Below, piece after piece: positions 45,238-55,300 of a DNA stretch of 64,000 nt. The stretch comes from Amorphoplanes friuliensis DSM 7358. GTDB lineage: Bacteria; Actinomycetota; Actinomycetes; Mycobacteriales; Micromonosporaceae. Position numbers and translations under genes: made by a program. Numbering within the stretch: the stretch's first letter is position 1; each line of letters starts with the position of its first letter. The stretch lies in the NCBI RefSeq assembly GCF_000494755.1, contig NC_022657.1:5370001-5434000 (forward strand). The letters are read 5' to 3'. The notes below the pieces were generated by a model, which did not search any database, had not been told where the DNA came from, and saw nothing but the letters and a program-made list of their open reading frames with translations.

Positions 45238-46190
45238 ACTCCCTGACCAGCCGCATCGTCGCGGCGCTGACCGTGGCCTCCGGCGCCGCCGTCCTGCTCG
45301 GACCGGTGCCCGTCGCCGTCACCGGCGGCCTGCTGCTGGCCTTTGTGCTGCCGGGACTGGCCCTGATCGGTGTCCTGTTCCGCCGCCGCGAGCTGACGAC
45401 GGTGGAACGGTCCGTGCTGACACCCGCGCTGAGCATGGGCGTGCTGATCGTCGCCGGGCTGGTGATCAACCTCGTGCAGGTGCGCATCGACCGGGTCTCG
45501 TGGACGGTCTCCACGGTCGCGGTCACGCTGATCGCGCTCCTGATCTCTCGCCGGACAACCGTGCGTCCCGCAACGGTCCCGGTCGCGAAGCCGGCCGACG
45601 ACTCGCTGGACGCACTGTTCGCCGGCGACGACACGGCCGGTGAGGACAATGCGCCTCGGCCGGTCGGTGAGAAGCAGGTGCGGATCGACGTCGGCGAGCA
45701 CACGGTCCGGCTGCCGACACGATCGGCCGACGCCGGGGACACCGTGCTGATGTCGGTCGCCCCGGTGGCCGCGGATCCGCAGAGCCCAGCGCCCCAGCAG
45801 CGCGGACGCCTGGTCAAGCAACTGCTGCCGCTGGTCGTCGTGGCGCTGATCCTCGGTGGCGCGAGCTGGATCTCCTTCGCCACATCGCGCACGACGCACA
45901 ACACCACCGTCACCGCACTGTCCGCCGCGCCGTCCGGGCCGGTCACCAGCGGCGGCACCCGTACGGTGCAGGTGTCGGCAAGCGGGCTGATCGCGGGCGA
46001 CGGCCCGTACACGGTGCGGGTCTCGGGGAGCTCGGGGCGCACGGCGCTGGAGCGGACCGTGGCGGTGACCGGCGACGGCACCTGGACCGAGCGTCTGACC
46101 CTGCCCGGCGCGCAGCGGCTGACCGTGAATCTCTACCGCGCGGGTGACACCACCGCCTACCGGACGCTGTTCATCAGCGCCGTAGACTGA
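45234..46190 (+). CDS. DUF1616-like membrane protein
   Basis: A 318-residue protein with four N-terminal helices (about residues 5-105: AVLLGPVPVAVTGGLLLAF, FVLPGLALIGVLF, LSMGVLIVAGLVINLV, VAVTLIALLIS), a charged loop, another helix (LLPLVVVALILGGASWISF, about 200) and an extracytoplasmic beta-like C-terminus. The layout resembles DUF1616 proteins, often found with polysaccharide genes. GTG 45234 overlaps the stop of the GT-C-like gene, so the two probably work as a unit. Confidence 0.75.
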   Translation: MNSLTSRIVAALTVASGAAVLLGPVPVAVTGGLLLAFVLPGLALIGVLFRRRELTTVERSVLTPALSMGVLIVAGLVINLVQVRIDRVSWTVSTVAVTLIALLISRRTTVRPATVPVAKPADDSLDALFAGDDTAGEDNAPRPVGEKQVRIDVGEHTVRLPTRSADAGDTVLMSVAPVAADPQSPAPQQRGRLVKQLLPLVVVALILGGASWISFATSRTTHNTTVTALSAAPSGPVTSGGTRTVQVSASGLIAGDGPYTVRVSGSSGRTALERTVAVTGDGTWTERLTLPGAQRLTVNLYRAGDTTAYRTLFISAVD

Positions 46191-46285
46191 CCCGGACACG
46201 CGACTGGCGGCATCGAGGATGGGGACCACCATCGGGGAGCTTGCCGTGGGGGCCGTCCGCCTGGGTGCCCACGCCGGAGTGGCGC

Positions 46286-47155
46286 ATGTCCGAGACCCAT
46301 GAAGCACGACTGCTGCCCGGTAAGCCCGTGGCCGACGAGGTCCTGGCCGACGTGGCGCAGCGCGCGGCGAAGCTCCGCGAGGGTGGCGTCCAGCCGTCGC
46401 TCGCGACGATCCTGGTCGGTGACGACGACGCCAGCGCCGGGTACATCCGGATCAAGCAGCGGCAGGCCGCCGAGCTCGGTTTTGTCTCCCCGCACGAGCA
46501 CCTGGGCGCCGACGCGACGCAGGACGACCTGCACCGGGCCATCGACCGCCTGAACGCCGACCCGTCCGTGCACGCGCTGCTGATCCAGTACCCGCCGCCG
46601 GCGCACATCGATTACGACGCCGCGCTGATGACCGTCGACCCGGACAAGGACGTCGACGGCATGCACCCGCTCAACCTGGGCCGGCTCTCCGTCGGGCTGC
46701 CCGGGCCGCGACCGTGCACACCCGCCGGCATCGAGGCGCTGCTCGCCCACCACAACATCCCGGTCGCCGGTCGTGAGGTGGTCATCCTGGGCCGCGGTGC
46801 GACGATCGGCCGCCCGCTGGCGATGATGCTGGCGCAGAAGCGCCCGACCGCCAACGCCGCCGTCACGGTCGTGCACACCGGCGTCCCGGACTGGCAGCGG
46901 TACGCCCAGCGCGCCGAGATCCTCATCGCCGCCGCCGGTGTGCCGGGCATCATCCAGCCGGAGCACGTCAAGCCGGGCGCGACCGTGATCGGTGCCGGTG
47001 TCCGTTACGAGGGCCGCCGCCTGCTGCCGGACGTGGCCGAGGAGGTCGCGCAGGTCGCCGGGGCGATCACCCCGCGGGTCGGTGGTGTCGGCCCGACGAC
47101 CGTGGCCATGCTGTTCCGCAACGCGATCGAGGCAGCCGAGAAGGCTAGCCGCTGA
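46286..47155 (+). CDS. folD: Methylenetetrahydrofolate dehydrogenase/cyclohydrolase
   Basis: A 289-residue FolD, interconverting 5,10-methylene-THF and 10-formyl-THF with NADP. The catalytic Tyr and Lys are in GYIRIKQR, DVDGMHPLNLGRL is the folate-binding loop, and PVAGREVVILGRGATIGRPLA starts the Rossmann domain. Two segments differ from the common form: IQYPPP where QLPLP is usual, and GRGATIGRP where GRSxxVGxP is usual. ATG 46286 with GGAG upstream is chosen over an upstream GTG. It sits inside the glycan region but is probably a housekeeping gene or a second folD copy. Confidence 0.93.
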   Translation: MSETHEARLLPGKPVADEVLADVAQRAAKLREGGVQPSLATILVGDDDASAGYIRIKQRQAAELGFVSPHEHLGADATQDDLHRAIDRLNADPSVHALLIQYPPPAHIDYDAALMTVDPDKDVDGMHPLNLGRLSVGLPGPRPCTPAGIEALLAHHNIPVAGREVVILGRGATIGRPLAMMLAQKRPTANAAVTVVHTGVPDWQRYAQRAEILIAAAGVPGIIQPEHVKPGATVIGAGVRYEGRRLLPDVAEEVAQVAGAITPRVGGVGPTTVAMLFRNAIEAAEKASR

Positions 47156-48197
47156 AGCGGGGGCGCTTCGCCATCGCCACGTACGCCGCCAGTGACGCGG
47201 CGTCGGTGTCGATGCGCCACTTCTCCGCGTACCCGGGGTGGGTGTCGGTGTCGAACCAGACGACACCGCCCACCGCCGGGTGGGCCTCGACCCAGTCGGC
47301 GAAGAGCGTGATCCAGTCGGCCTTGGTGCGGCCGCCGCGGTCCATCGAACCGACCTCGCTGATCATGATCGGCTTGCGGGCCGCGAACGCCCGGTAGATC
47401 GGGCCGAACAGGGTGTCGGGCGTCTCGCGGTGCAGGTTGTACCCCGAGACGCCGACCCAGTCGACGTACTTGTCGCCCGGGTAGAGCGCCTGGTAGGTGT
47501 TCCAGTCCTCGATCGGTGCGGAGTTCCAGTTGGGGCTCCACACCCAGGACACGTTCCTGGCCTTCTCCTCGGCGAAGATGTCGTGCAGGCGCCGCCACGA
47601 AGCGATGTACGCCTCCGGGTCCTGGCCGTTGCGGGCGGCTCCCCACGCGTACCAGTCACCGTTCATCTCCCAGCCCCAGCGCAGCAGCACCGGGCGGTCC
47701 TGCCGCTTGAGGCGGCGTGCGGCCCGGGCGATCCGGTCGTCGCTGCGCCCCGAGGTGATGTCGTCGTAGGCCGTGCCGCGCCAGGACACCAGCGGGACCG
47801 CTTTGGCGGGGATGCCGTCGATCGCGGTGGGCAGCGAGTCGGCCCAGTCGTAGAATACGTGCACGATGCGCTCGTCGCGGCCCAGCTGCTCCCGGCGCAG
47901 GGCCTGACTCTGGGTCGCCGTCCGGCCGTCGAGGGACAGGTAGGAGCCGAGCAGGGCGTGTCCGGGTTTGAACGGCACGGACCCGCCGCCCTTGGTGATC
48001 ACTTTCGGCGCGGCGGCGGCGCTCGGCGCGGCGGACGGGACCCCACGGCCCGGCGAGGAGGTCGCCTCGGCCGCGGACTGGTCCGAGCGCACCTGCTGCG
48101 CGGCGACAGCGACGACGGGTACGGCGGCGAGCCCGCCGGCCATCCCGAGCAGGTGGCGGCGGGTCAGCCGCCGCGGCGCGCGGTGGGACGGGCTCAC
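47145..48197 (-). CDS. Secreted GH26-type glycoside hydrolase (beta-mannanase-like)
   Basis: A 350-residue enzyme exported by the Tat route: the twin-arginine signal reads RRHLLGMAGGLAAVP. After an Ala/Ser linker the catalytic domain has the acid/base in RWGWEMNGDWYAWG and the nucleophile in PIMISEVGSMD, the GH26 pattern. VWSPNWNSAP and YVDWVGVSGYN lie between. The likely role is trimming or degrading a mannan-like glycan outside the cell. GTG 48197 overlaps the stop of the deacetylase (GTGA). Its 3' end overlaps folD by 11 bp on the other strand. Confidence 0.9.
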   Translation of the reverse strand: MSPSHRAPRRLTRRHLLGMAGGLAAVPVVAVAAQQVRSDQSAAEATSSPGRGVPSAAPSAAAAPKVITKGGGSVPFKPGHALLGSYLSLDGRTATQSQALRREQLGRDERIVHVFYDWADSLPTAIDGIPAKAVPLVSWRGTAYDDITSGRSDDRIARAARRLKRQDRPVLLRWGWEMNGDWYAWGAARNGQDPEAYIASWRRLHDIFAEEKARNVSWVWSPNWNSAPIEDWNTYQALYPGDKYVDWVGVSGYNLHRETPDTLFGPIYRAFAARKPIMISEVGSMDRGGRTKADWITLFADWVEAHPAVGGVVWFDTDTHPGYAEKWRIDTDAASLAAYVAMAKRPRFSG

Positions 48198-48988
48198 GTC
48201 AGGTTCCGGCCGGCGGCGCGGGCGACCCTGCGCACGACCCGCCAGCCGGGCTGGGCCAGCCGCTTGAGCTGCGGCACGACCGGCGAACCACCACCGGCGA
48301 CGAGGTCCACCAGATCGGCGCCGGTCATGCCCGGTGTCGGCTGGAGCCGGGGCACGGCGAAGCGGCGCTCCCCCGGCGTGTGGAGGCGGCGGCCGACCTC
48401 GGTGGCGTTGTCGTGACCGGCGGCGAGCACGGCGGCGCGGACCTTGCCGCCGTTGTAGCCGTGCGGGTAGGCGAAGCTGCGGACGCGCTGCTGCAGGCGC
48501 TGCTCGAGTTCGTCCTTGCTACGGACGGTCTCCTCGCGCAGCCGGTCGGCCGGCAGCACGTCGAGCGGGTGGTGCAGCAGGCTGTGGTTGCCGATCTCGA
48601 TGCCGGCGGCGGCGACGTCGGCCAGCTCGTCCCAGGTCAGGAGGCGGCCGAAGTCCGGTGCCCAGCGGCCCAGCCAGCCGGCGCGTTCGCCCAGGTGACC
48701 GACGGAGGCGTAGAGGGTGGCACCGGCGCCGGCCTCGGCCAGCACGGGCACACCGTCGGTGAGGAAGTCGCGGTACCCGTCGTCGAAAGTGACGGCGACG
48801 AGCTTGTCCGTGCAGCCCGCGTCGAGCAGGTCGAGGGCCTCGGAGAGCCCGACGAGGCGGTAGCCGGCCGCAGTGAGCGCGCCGAGCTGCTCGGCGAGGC
48901 GTCCGCGGGGCACGGCAAGGTCGCTCAGCGGCCCGCCGACGGCGGACACCGAGTGGTACATGAGCGCCGGCATGGCCGTGACGGTCAC
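48194..48988 (-). CDS. Polysaccharide deacetylase (CE4)
   Basis: A 264-residue NodB-fold deacetylase. Motif 1 is VAVTFDDGYRDF (catalytic Asp and metal Asp), motif 2 is EIGNHSLLHHPLD with the H-x-x-x-H metal pair, and SFAYPHGYNG is motif 3. No signal peptide is evident, though MPALMYHSVS at the start is the usual beginning of such domains. Removal of N- or O-acetyl groups from a glycan is expected. First gene of a two-gene unit with GH26. Confidence 0.92.
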   Translation of the reverse strand: MTVTAMPALMYHSVSAVGGPLSDLAVPRGRLAEQLGALTAAGYRLVGLSEALDLLDAGCTDKLVAVTFDDGYRDFLTDGVPVLAEAGAGATLYASVGHLGERAGWLGRWAPDFGRLLTWDELADVAAAGIEIGNHSLLHHPLDVLPADRLREETVRSKDELEQRLQQRVRSFAYPHGYNGGKVRAAVLAAGHDNATEVGRRLHTPGERRFAVPRLQPTPGMTGADLVDLVAGGGSPVVPQLKRLAQPGWRVVRRVARAAGRNLT

Positions 48989-49150
48989 TGCTCGTTCCTC
49001 CCACCCACCAGACGGACATGACCCTTATCGGCCGCCGGACGGGCAACCTTCGGGGTTGGCACAACCCCGCCGCCTCTGCCGAAAGTCATAGCCGTCGATC
49101 AGGCTGGAGAGGGAAGCGGAGACACCCTGGGTGACGGAAGGGTGATGTCC

Positions 49151-49393
49151 ATGAAAACGGACCGTGCGCGGCGCCTCGCCGAGGCCGCCTGTGAAGCCGG
49201 GCTCGTGCTCGGCCTGGTCGCGCTCCCCACCGCGTGGCGAGCTCTCGACACCAGCCTGATGGCCGTGCTGGCCGGCATGCTGCTGGCGCTCACCGCCGCG
49301 ACCTACGCACTACACGCAGTGACATTTGACTGCTTCCTCTTGACGGGTCAGCGGTCACGCCGGAATCTTTCTTATACCCAGCGTAAGGACTGA
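49151..49393 (+). CDS. Small two-helix membrane protein
   Basis: An 80-residue protein with two hydrophobic segments (GLVLGLVALPTAW and LMAVLAGMLLALTAATYALHAV) and a basic tail ending RSRRNLSYTQRKD. Family unknown. ATG 49151 lies 8 bp after GGAAGGG and is preferred over the ATG at 49145. It may be read with the gene at 49460. Confidence 0.6.
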   Translation: MKTDRARRLAEAACEAGLVLGLVALPTAWRALDTSLMAVLAGMLLALTAATYALHAVTFDCFLLTGQRSRRNLSYTQRKD

Positions 49394-49459
49394 ACCGAGG
49401 ACCGCCCTGGTGCGTATCCCGGGATGCACCGTCTTCAGCGACCCCCGGGAGTGCACAGG

Positions 49460-50110
49460 ATGTTCCGGCTCATCCAGCTCCAAGCCCAGCACGGCGTGCC
49501 CCGCATCGGTATCGACCCCGACGGCTACGGCAGCGAGCGCGCCGCCCTCGCCCGTTACCGAGAGACACCGGACACGTTCTCCGGCATCGGCCGCTTCGAC
49601 CCGGCGGGCCGGCTCGCCGAGATCATCATGGACACGGTCTGCGGCCCTCCCGGCGACTGCCCGGACCCGGCCGTCGTCGTGAACGCCGTGACGTTCCAGC
49701 GGCTCTGCGACAACCACTCCTTCGGCCTCGAGGTGCTGACGCTCCCGGAGCTCGCCCTGCACCTCGGCGTGGTCGTCCGGATGGCGCCGGCCATGGCCCG
49801 GTCCGGCCGGCACGCCGCGCCGGACGAGAGCCACTCGGCCAGCAACCGGATCGCCCGCGAGTTCTCCGCGCACGTCGACGACCCGGTGTGGCGGATGGAG
49901 CTCTGCGCCGAGCTCGCCCGGACCCCCGCCGCGGTCAACGGCCTGCTCATCGGGGTCGGCGCGCTCAGCCACCGCGACGTGCTTGACCTCTACCCGGCGT
50001 TGTGCGCCCTCGGCACCCAGCTCCCGGGCGGCGTCCACGCCGACCTGGTGCGGGCCACGGTCCGGCCGCTCTCCCCCGCCGGTGTCACCGCGCTGCGTCT
50101 CGGCCTCTGA
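49460..50110 (+). CDS. Unknown protein, 216 residues
   Basis: No family recognised. A soluble protein beginning MFRLIQLQAQHGVPRIGIDPDG, with a middle part containing TPDTFSGIGRFDPAGRLAEIIMD and a helical C-terminal half. ATG 49460 is preferred because GGGAG is 7 bp upstream; ATG 49424 is an alternative. Codon use is normal. It lies 33 bp before the metallophosphoesterase gene and may share its transcript. Confidence 0.6.
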   Translation: MFRLIQLQAQHGVPRIGIDPDGYGSERAALARYRETPDTFSGIGRFDPAGRLAEIIMDTVCGPPGDCPDPAVVVNAVTFQRLCDNHSFGLEVLTLPELALHLGVVVRMAPAMARSGRHAAPDESHSASNRIAREFSAHVDDPVWRMELCAELARTPAAVNGLLIGVGALSHRDVLDLYPALCALGTQLPGGVHADLVRATVRPLSPAGVTALRLGL

Positions 50111-50143
50111 CCACCGGCCACCGCGGCGTGGCAGACTTCTGCT

Positions 50144-51325
50144 GTGTCTGTCGGTGAAACCGTCGAGACCGAGCCGCGTCGCCGGCCCGGCCGCGCTCTG
50201 AGATTCGGCCTGATCGTCGGGGCCGTCGTCCTGCTCCTCTTCGGCCTGCCCTGGTGGACGCTCGTCTGGTCCGGCAACCGCTGGCCCGGCGCGCTGTTCG
50301 CCGCCGGTACGGCGCTGTTCGTGATCCTCGCGGCCGGCTTCCCCGTCCTGATGTTCCGCGGCCACGGCCCGCAGCACCGCGACGGCGCCGCCCGCGTCGC
50401 CGACGTCCTGCTCGGCGTCGCCTGGGTGCTCTTCGTCTGGTCGATCCTCGGCAACGTGCTGCGGCTCGTGCTCGCCCTCGCGGGTGTCGCCGACCCGGTC
50501 CGGTCCCGGACCGTCACGGCGGTGGTCACCCTGATCTCGATCGTCCTGCTCCTCTGGGGGTACGCCGAAGCGATGCGTGTCTCGCGCGTCCGCCGCGTCG
50601 ACGTGATCATCGACCGGCTGGGTGCGGGGCTCGACGGCCTCAAGGTCGTGCTGCTGACCGACACGCACTACGGCCCGATCAACCGCGCCCGCTGGTCCCG
50701 CGGTGTCGTGGACGTCGTCAACTCCCTCGAGCCGGACGTCGTCGCGCACACCGGCGACATCGCGGACGGCGAGGTCTCGGAACGCCGTGAGCAGGCCGCC
50801 CCGCTCGGCGACGTCCGTGCCCGGCTGGCCCGCGTCTACGTCACCGGCAACCACGAATACTTCAGCGGCGCGCAGCGCTGGGTCGAGCACATGGCGTCAC
50901 TCGGCTGGGAGGCCCTGCACAACCGCCACGTGGTCGTCACCCGCGACGGCAGCAGCCTGGTGCTGGCCGGCGTCGACGACCGTACGGCCGCGGGCTCCGG
51001 CGTGCCCGGCCACCACATGGACCACGAGGCCGCACTCTCCGGCGCCGACCCCGAGCTGCCCGTCCTGCTGCTCGCCCACCAGCCGCAGCAGATCACCGGC
51101 GCGGTCGCCCACGGCATCGACCTGCAGATCTCCGGCCACACCCACGGCGGGCAGATGTGGCCCTTCCACTACCTGGTACGCCTGGACCAGCCGGTGCTGC
51201 AGGGCCTGAGCCGCCACGGTGAGCGCACGCAGCTCTACACCTCCCGGGGTACCGGATTCTGGGGCCCGCCGTTCCGGATCTTCGCGCCGAGCGAGATCAC
51301 CCTGATCACGCTGCACTCACACTGA
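50144..51325 (+). CDS. Membrane metallophosphoesterase
   Basis: A 393-residue protein with four N-terminal transmembrane helices and a C-terminal calcineurin-like phosphoesterase domain. Metal motifs are VLLTDTHYGP, PDVVAHTGDIADGE, YVTGNHEYFSG, LLLAHQP and ISGHTHGGQMWP, matching the YaeI/YkuE-like group whose substrates include lipid phosphates. GTG 50144 is the start. It overlaps the 3' end of the phosphotransferase on the other strand by 20 bp. Confidence 0.93.
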   Translation: MSVGETVETEPRRRPGRALRFGLIVGAVVLLLFGLPWWTLVWSGNRWPGALFAAGTALFVILAAGFPVLMFRGHGPQHRDGAARVADVLLGVAWVLFVWSILGNVLRLVLALAGVADPVRSRTVTAVVTLISIVLLLWGYAEAMRVSRVRRVDVIIDRLGAGLDGLKVVLLTDTHYGPINRARWSRGVVDVVNSLEPDVVAHTGDIADGEVSERREQAAPLGDVRARLARVYVTGNHEYFSGAQRWVEHMASLGWEALHNRHVVVTRDGSSLVLAGVDDRTAAGSGVPGHHMDHEAALSGADPELPVLLLAHQPQQITGAVAHGIDLQISGHTHGGQMWPFHYLVRLDQPVLQGLSRHGERTQLYTSRGTGFWGPPFRIFAPSEITLITLHSH

Positions 51326-52202
51326 TCAGCTCGGCGGCGGCGAGCATCTGGTCGCCGACCGGCTGAAGGCCGATGTCCACCGCCAGCAGACCGGTCGACA
51401 CCCGCTCGGTCACGCCCCACTCCCAGATCGCTGTCGCATCGGTACGGGTGCGCTCGGCGAGCAGGTGTGCGCGGTCCCACGGATCGCTCTGCATCAGCTC
51501 GACCGGGTCCTCCCGCATCAGGACGCCGAGGTCGTACTCGGGCTCGGCCAGCAGGCCGTCAGGGTCGACGAGCTTGTAACCGTCGCCGGCCCGCAGCGCG
51601 TTCCACTGGTGGACGTCACCGTGCACGAGCATCGCCCGGGCGTCGTCGTGCGCGGCGATGCGGCGTTCGGCGCAGGCGATCGCGTGGGCCACGGTCCGCT
51701 CCGAGCAGGGCCGGTCCAGGTCCTCCCAGCGCTGCCGGATGTGCTCGACGAGCCAGCGGCCCTTCTCGGCGCCGGTGGGAAGCCCCGAGTCCGGCGCCGG
51801 CCGCCAGACCCGCTGAGCCAGGTCGCAGAGGATCTCGAGTCGCTCGTCCAGAGGCAGGTCGAGGTCCGCCAGTGACGGGCCGAGGCGTTCGAGCAGCATC
51901 GCGCCGCGGGCGGCGTCCGACCGCAGGAGGCGCACACAGCCGTCACCACCGGCGAGCCGCAACACGGTGATCTCGGCGGCGGCGTGCGTGCCTCCCGCCC
52001 GCGGAACCAGCAGCTTCAGGACGGCAGGGGTCCCGTCCACCAGCACGGCCTCCGCGACGTACGCCTCGGTCCCGTCCTGGTAGGCCCGGCCGGGCGTGAA
52101 CGACCACTCGACGGCCAGTTCGTCCACGAGTCCGGGCAGGGACTCCAGCCACCCAGGCTCCTGCCGGGCCTTGGCACGCACAGTGGCGGGGATGTCCAGC
52201 AT
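51306..52202 (-). CDS. APH(6)/hydroxyurea phosphotransferase family kinase
   Basis: A 298-residue aminoglycoside/hydroxyurea phosphotransferase-like kinase. The catalytic loop is MLVHGDVHQWNALRAGDGYKL, followed by the metal-binding VDPDGLLAEPEYD. AVLKLLVPRAGG in the N-lobe supplies the ATP lysine. The family includes the streptomycin 6-kinases, but chromosomal actinobacterial members have many roles. No antibiotic cluster surrounds it, so resistance is not shown. ATG 52202 is 110 bp from the divergent ABC gene. Confidence 0.88.
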   Translation of the reverse strand: MLDIPATVRAKARQEPGWLESLPGLVDELAVEWSFTPGRAYQDGTEAYVAEAVLVDGTPAVLKLLVPRAGGTHAAAEITVLRLAGGDGCVRLLRSDAARGAMLLERLGPSLADLDLPLDERLEILCDLAQRVWRPAPDSGLPTGAEKGRWLVEHIRQRWEDLDRPCSERTVAHAIACAERRIAAHDDARAMLVHGDVHQWNALRAGDGYKLVDPDGLLAEPEYDLGVLMREDPVELMQSDPWDRAHLLAERTRTDATAIWEWGVTERVSTGLLAVDIGLQPVGDQMLAAAELISVSAA

Positions 52203-52312
52203 GCGCGAGATGGTGACACACGTGATACCCGCCGGCCACGTAATTGCGTTGAGCTGCGTCGCCGCGCACCGCAGGATGGAGTCACCGCCTTCCCTATCCG
52301 TGAGGACTTACG

Positions 52313-55300
52313 ATGCGCCTGCTCCGCGACTTATGGGCGACCTCGCCCCGTCGCACCGCCTTCGTTGCCGTCCTCATCGTGCTCGGTGCCGCCGGTCAGG
52401 CCGGGGCCCTGGGCCTCGCCGGTGCCGTCCTGGTCAACCGTTCGATGCCCCTCTTCGTGCTGCTCGCCGTGGCCCTCGTGGTCTCGGTGCTCAGCGATGT
52501 CGTCGTCGGCCTGGTCGTGGCCGGCCTGACCGCCGACTGGGCCGCCTCGGTGCGCCGCAGCCTGTGCCGGGTCGCCTTCGGCCAGGACCTCCCGACCCTG
52601 GAGAACACCCCGGTCGGCGAGCTCCTCGACCGCATCGACGGTGACGTCTACCAGGTCGGCTCCGAGCTGCGCGGCAGCGGCGTCCGGCTCGCGCAGTCCC
52701 TGGCCGTCGCGATGCTGTCGATCGTCACCGCGTTCTTCGCCTGGTGGCCCGCCGGCATCGGCATGCTGGTCGTCTCGATCCTGCTGGTCCTGGTGCTCAA
52801 CAAGCCGATCCAGCGCATCTCCCCGCTGCGCATCCGCGAGGAGGAGGCCTGGTCCGACCTGGCCGCCGTGATGGAGGAGTCCATCCACGGCCAGGACGAC
52901 GTCCGCACCAGCCTCGCGGCACCCTACGTCCGCCGGCTCTACGCCCGGCGCGCCCGCGAGGTGCTGACCCGCGGCCGCAAGGTGTGGATCACGTCGTCGA
53001 AGATCACCATGGGCGCCGGCGCGATCACGCGGGTGCTCATCGCCGCGCTCGTGGTCTTCGGCGCCTGGGCCCTGATCGGCGGGCACGTCGACGGCGCCCG
53101 GCTCACCGCCGTCTGGCTGCTGGCCCTCGGCTTCGGCGGCACGCTCGAGCACGTCACCCGCATGGTCCCCGAGCTGCAGAACGCCCTGGGCGCCTGGAGC
53201 CGCGTCCAGTCGCTGCGGGACGTCCCGCAGGAGCCGACCGAGGGTCTCCCGCCCGTCGACGGCGACCTGGCGGTCCGCGGCCTGACCTTCCGGTACGGCG
53301 AGTCCGACTCCGGGCGCGCACCGGCACTGCGCGACGTCAACCTGTCGTTCGCGCGCGGCCGGTCGTACGCGCTGATCGGGCGCACCGGCTCGGGCAAGTC
53401 GACCCTGGCCAAGGTGCTCACCCGGGCGGTCGAGGTGCCGCGCGGCACGGTCTTCCTGGGCGGCACCGACATCGTCGACCTCGACGTGGAGGGCCTGCGG
53501 CGCTGGACGGCGATCGTCCCGCAGCGTACCGAGATCCTGGCCGGCACTCTCGCCGAGAACATCGCGCTGTTCGACCCCGAGCTGCTGCCGCAGGCGGCGA
53601 CCGCGGTCGAGGAGCTCGGACTGACGTCCTGGGTGGGGAGCCTGCCCGAGGGCATCCACACGAAGCTCGGCGAGGGCGGCTACATGCTCTCGGCCGGGCA
53701 GGAGCAGCTGGTCGCGTTCGCCCGGATCCTGGTCCGGGACCCGCACGTGGTGATCCTCGACGAGGCCACCGCCCGCCTGGACCCGGTCACCGAGGTCTGG
53801 GTGCAGCGCGCCACCGACCGGCTCCTCGAGGGCCGCATCGGTGTCATCGTCGCCCACCGGCTCTCCTCGGTCCGGCGCTGCGACGAGGTTGTCGTGCTCG
53901 CCGACGGCGAGGTCCTCGAGTCCGGCCCGCTGCAGGAGTCGCAACGCTTCGCGGAGCTGCTCGCCAGCTCCAGCGTCCCCGCCCCGGCCCGCCCGGCGGG
54001 TGGCGTCGCCCTGCTCGAACGCGAGCCGGAGGAACCCGTCGTCACCGAGCTCGGCAACTCACTCCCGATGGCCGACCCGCCCCCGCTGCCCGAGGCACCC
54101 CCCGCCCGGACCATGCGCGAGATCGCCCGGCTCGCCACCAACGATCCCCGGTACGGCCTGTCCGCGATCGCCTTCTTCATCGTCCTGGTGCTGCTCGGCC
54201 TCGACGGCGCGATCCTGCCGCTGCTGTGGTCGCAGGTCGTCGACAACATCGGCGACCCGATGCTGCCGGCGCTCGGCATCGCGGCCGCCCTGATCGTCGC
54301 GATCCCGGCGCTGTACTACACCGGCGCCTGGTTCCCCGAGTGGTGGGTCCGGCAGATGCTGCGCATCAGCATGCGCCTGGTCAACGGCCAGACCGGTCCC
54401 CGCCGGATCAGCAAGTACACCCCGGCGGAGGTCGTGGCGCAGGGCGGCGACACCGAACGTGTCGTCATGCTCGCCGACAACCTCATCGACACGACGATCA
54501 GCCTGTTCATGATCGTGACGATGACCCTGGCGTCCGGCTCCTTCGTCCCGGCCGCCTTCTTCCTCGGCACGATGCTCATCTCCGGTCTCGCCGCCACCCT
54601 CTTCGGACCCCGCCTCGAACGCGCAGCCCGGCGTACGGTGGCGGCCCGCGCCTCGTTCGCGACCGCCCTGGTCTCGTCCCTGTCGGCGGCCCGCACGGTG
54701 AAGCTCGCCGGCGCGACCAGGCCCGTCCTGGACCACCTGGCCGGACTCGACACGACCCGCAGCGACCAGCAACGCCGCGAGATCTCCATCCAGGTGTGGG
54801 CCCGCTCCACCCCGTCGATCGTCAGCGGCCTGCTGCCGATCGCGGCCTGGGCCCTCTACCTGGCCGGCAACCTGTCCGCCGCCGCAACACTGATCGCCGT
54901 GGCGACGCTGGGCGCGGCCCGCTGGTTCGCGTGGACCACAGCGTCGCTGGTGTCCCACTTCCCGTCGGCCCGCGTCTGGACAAAACGCACGGTGGCCATG
55001 GCCGGCGTCGGCGCGTACTCGTCGGCAGTGCCGGGCGTGGACCTCGCAGCCGGCACCGCGGAAGCGCCCCCGGTCGCACCCCGCAACCCCCTCCGCACGC
55101 TGGAACTGTCCGGCTTCAGCGCGGTCCACGAGAACGGCACGGTCGGCGCCCAGGACATCGACCTGACCGTCGAACGCGGCGAACTCGTCCTGGTCGTCGG
55201 CCCGGTCGGCTCCGGCAAGTCGTCACTGCTGCGCGCCCTCGCCGGCATCGTCCACCACACCGGCACCCTCACCTGGAACGGCCGGCCGGTCGACCAGCCC

